Source of the DNA: JAYZQT01 sp036136335
Lineage (GTDB): Bacteria > Pseudomonadota > Alphaproteobacteria > MPNO01 > UBA830
DNA: 64,000 nt
Assembly: GCA_036136335.1 (NCBI GenBank)
Contig: JAYZQT010000056.1
Location: forward strand, 1-64,000
Direction: 5' to 3'
A program made the translations under genes and the position numbers. How positions within the stretch are numbered: position 1 is the stretch's first letter; each line of letters begins with the position of its first letter. Positions 62,976 to 64,000 of the stretch are shown in pieces. The notes under the pieces are model-generated. The model was not told where the DNA came from, ran no database searches, and worked only from the letters and a program-made list of their open reading frames with translations.

Positions 62976-64000
62976 ATGCGTTCTTGTGTGGGGTCGATAA
63001 CGCTTTCGGTTGCTGAATTTTCAGCGGGAACGTCGTATGAAAACCTGCCTGTCACCGTCGTCGAGCGTGCAAAGGTGCACATCCTCGACACCTTGGGGGT
63101 GACGATTGCTGGATCTGTATCAGAAGCGGCCGATGTCAGCTGTCGACATCTCGTTGACCAGGGACTTGGGAGCTGGGGTTCAGTAATCATTGGTTCTCGT
63201 CTCCGAGCGCCACCGCGTTTCGCAGCTTTTGCCAACGCTGTCTCTGCGCACGCATACAATTTTGATGACACTACACCGCAAATTCGGGTTGACCGGACCG
63301 GTGGCATCCATGCAAGCGGGTCAGTATTGCCAGCAGTGCTGGCGGTGGGAGAAGAGACTGGCGCCTCGGGGGCAGAAATTATTTCCGCATACGTTACCGG
63401 TGTGGAAATTTCGTCGCGGTTAAACCACGCCATCGCGGCACGGCACTATGAGGATGGATTTCATCCTACCGGAACGCTTAACGGTTTTGGAGCGGCCTGT
63501 GCTGCCGCGCAACTTCGCGGGTTGAATACGGAAGAAATGATTGCCGCGGTGTCACTTTCCGCTAGCCAGGCAAGCGGTGTCCGTCGCAATTTTGGGACCG
63601 TTGCCGAAATTTTCCATTCTGGCTGGGCGGCCGAAAATGGTGTTCTCGCCGCCGATCTTGCAGGCAGAGGGGTGATGGGTGCGAACGATGCACTGGAAGG
63701 CCCCACCGGGTTTTTCTATGCTGCGGCAGGGGGAAGCGACAAGGAAGAAATTTTAGGGCGGTTAGGTTGTCCCTGGGTATTCGAGAATCCGGGTATATGG
63801 ATCAAACCTCATCCCAATGGCGCTTTGACGCACCCGGCTGCTGGCTGTTTTCTGGAACTTGTTAGAAAACATAACGTTTTGGCCAAAGACGTTGAACAGA
63901 TTACCGTGCACACCAACGAACGTGTCTGGAAAACGCTGCAGCATCACAATCCCGAGACAGGCATGCAAGCTAGATTCTCTATGGAATTTATTCTTGCGGT
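62976..64000 (+). CDS. MmgE/PrpD family protein (5' part; runs off the window)
   Basis: An open frame of 341 codons with no stop before the window end. After MRSCVGSITLSVAEFSAGTS it shows HILDTLGVTIAGS, NAVSAHAYNFDDTT, HASGSVLPAVLAVGEETGAS, then EDGFHPTGTLNGFGAACAAA (the FHPTxxxGxF/A-type motif) and PWVFENPGIWIKPHPNG. This is the 2-methylcitrate dehydratase/MmgE fold, also used by cis-aconitate decarboxylase and related dehydratases. Roughly 100 or more residues are missing at the C terminus. The ATG at 62976 has AAGGTA upstream. It is probably a hydratase-type step after the VOC dioxygenase. Confidence 0.86.
   Translation, partial: MRSCVGSITLSVAEFSAGTSYENLPVTVVERAKVHILDTLGVTIAGSVSEAADVSCRHLVDQGLGSWGSVIIGSRLRAPPRFAAFANAVSAHAYNFDDTTPQIRVDRTGGIHASGSVLPAVLAVGEETGASGAEIISAYVTGVEISSRLNHAIAARHYEDGFHPTGTLNGFGAACAAAQLRGLNTEEMIAAVSLSASQASGVRRNFGTVAEIFHSGWAAENGVLAADLAGRGVMGANDALEGPTGFFYAAAGGSDKEEILGRLGCPWVFENPGIWIKPHPNGALTHPAAGCFLELVRKHNVLAKDVEQITVHTNERVWKTLQHHNPETGMQARFSMEFILA

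Noticed and set aside
1..64000. Insertion sequences, CRISPR arrays, prophage or integron structures
   Set aside because: No transposase, integrase or Cas reading frame and no regularly spaced repeats were seen on either strand.

Overview
The window looks like chromosome from a metabolically versatile, moderate-GC bacterium, most likely an alphaproteobacterium. That taxonomic call is an inference from the mix of families: molybdenum hydroxylases, Liv-type ABC uptake, many flavin and non-haem iron oxygenases, and DMT/MFS/TRAP transporters. No rRNA, tRNA, CRISPR array, insertion sequence or phage structural gene was seen. Almost everything is catabolic, arranged as short operons on both strands with decayed gene remnants between them.

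Layout: 0-5 kb, a secreted hypothetical protein and a three-subunit CoxMSL-type molybdenum hydroxylase. 5-14.8 kb, a TauD-type dioxygenase, an exported dienelactone-hydrolase-like protein, an amidase with a YciI partner, an intact and a broken DMT transporter, an MFS transporter and a NicC-like flavin hydroxylase; four remnants lie here. 15.2-17 kb, a cytosine-C5 methyltransferase with an HTH domain, coupled to a Vsr nickase. 17-26.4 kb, hydrolases, a 2OG-Fe(II) oxygenase, a RidA protein, a fused triple-Rid protein, a Baeyer-Villiger-type monooxygenase, two metallo-beta-lactamase-fold proteins and an isochorismatase-type amidohydrolase. 26.6-39.3 kb, one long minus-strand operon of 12 genes. 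39.4-49 kb, TetR and SDR genes, a DHOD-like flavoprotein, a selenocysteine-type deiodinase-like gene, a fumarate-reductase-like flavoprotein, a 2OG oxygenase with an LLM monooxygenase, an MFS transporter and a DLH-like protein. 49-53.5 kb, a CmcJ/UbiD/PPOX/split-TPP-enzyme cluster. 53.6-64 kb, an M3 peptidase, a NodU-type carbamoyltransferase, and an aromatic meta-cleavage-like set (flavin monooxygenase, extradiol dioxygenase, alpha/beta hydrolase, FAH-family hydrolase) ending in a truncated MmgE/PrpD gene.

Two items stand out. First, at 42512-43192 an in-frame TGA falls exactly where iodothyronine deiodinases carry selenocysteine (GSFT-U-PPFR). It is followed by a stem-loop with a GU in its apical loop, so this is very probably a bacterial deiodinase-like selenoprotein that automatic callers would split in two. 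Second, the 26.6-39.3 kb operon joins a NicX-like ring-cleaving dioxygenase, an SRPBCC/CoxG protein, a three-subunit xanthine-dehydrogenase-type hydroxylase, a chlorohydrolase/deaminase-type amidohydrolase, an arginine-deiminase-fold enzyme with an altered active site, and a complete LivKHMGF importer. A divergent TetR gene and a perfect 17-nt palindrome sit at its head. The operon looks like an undescribed pathway for import and degradation of an amino-substituted N-heteroaromatic compound; the substrate is unknown.
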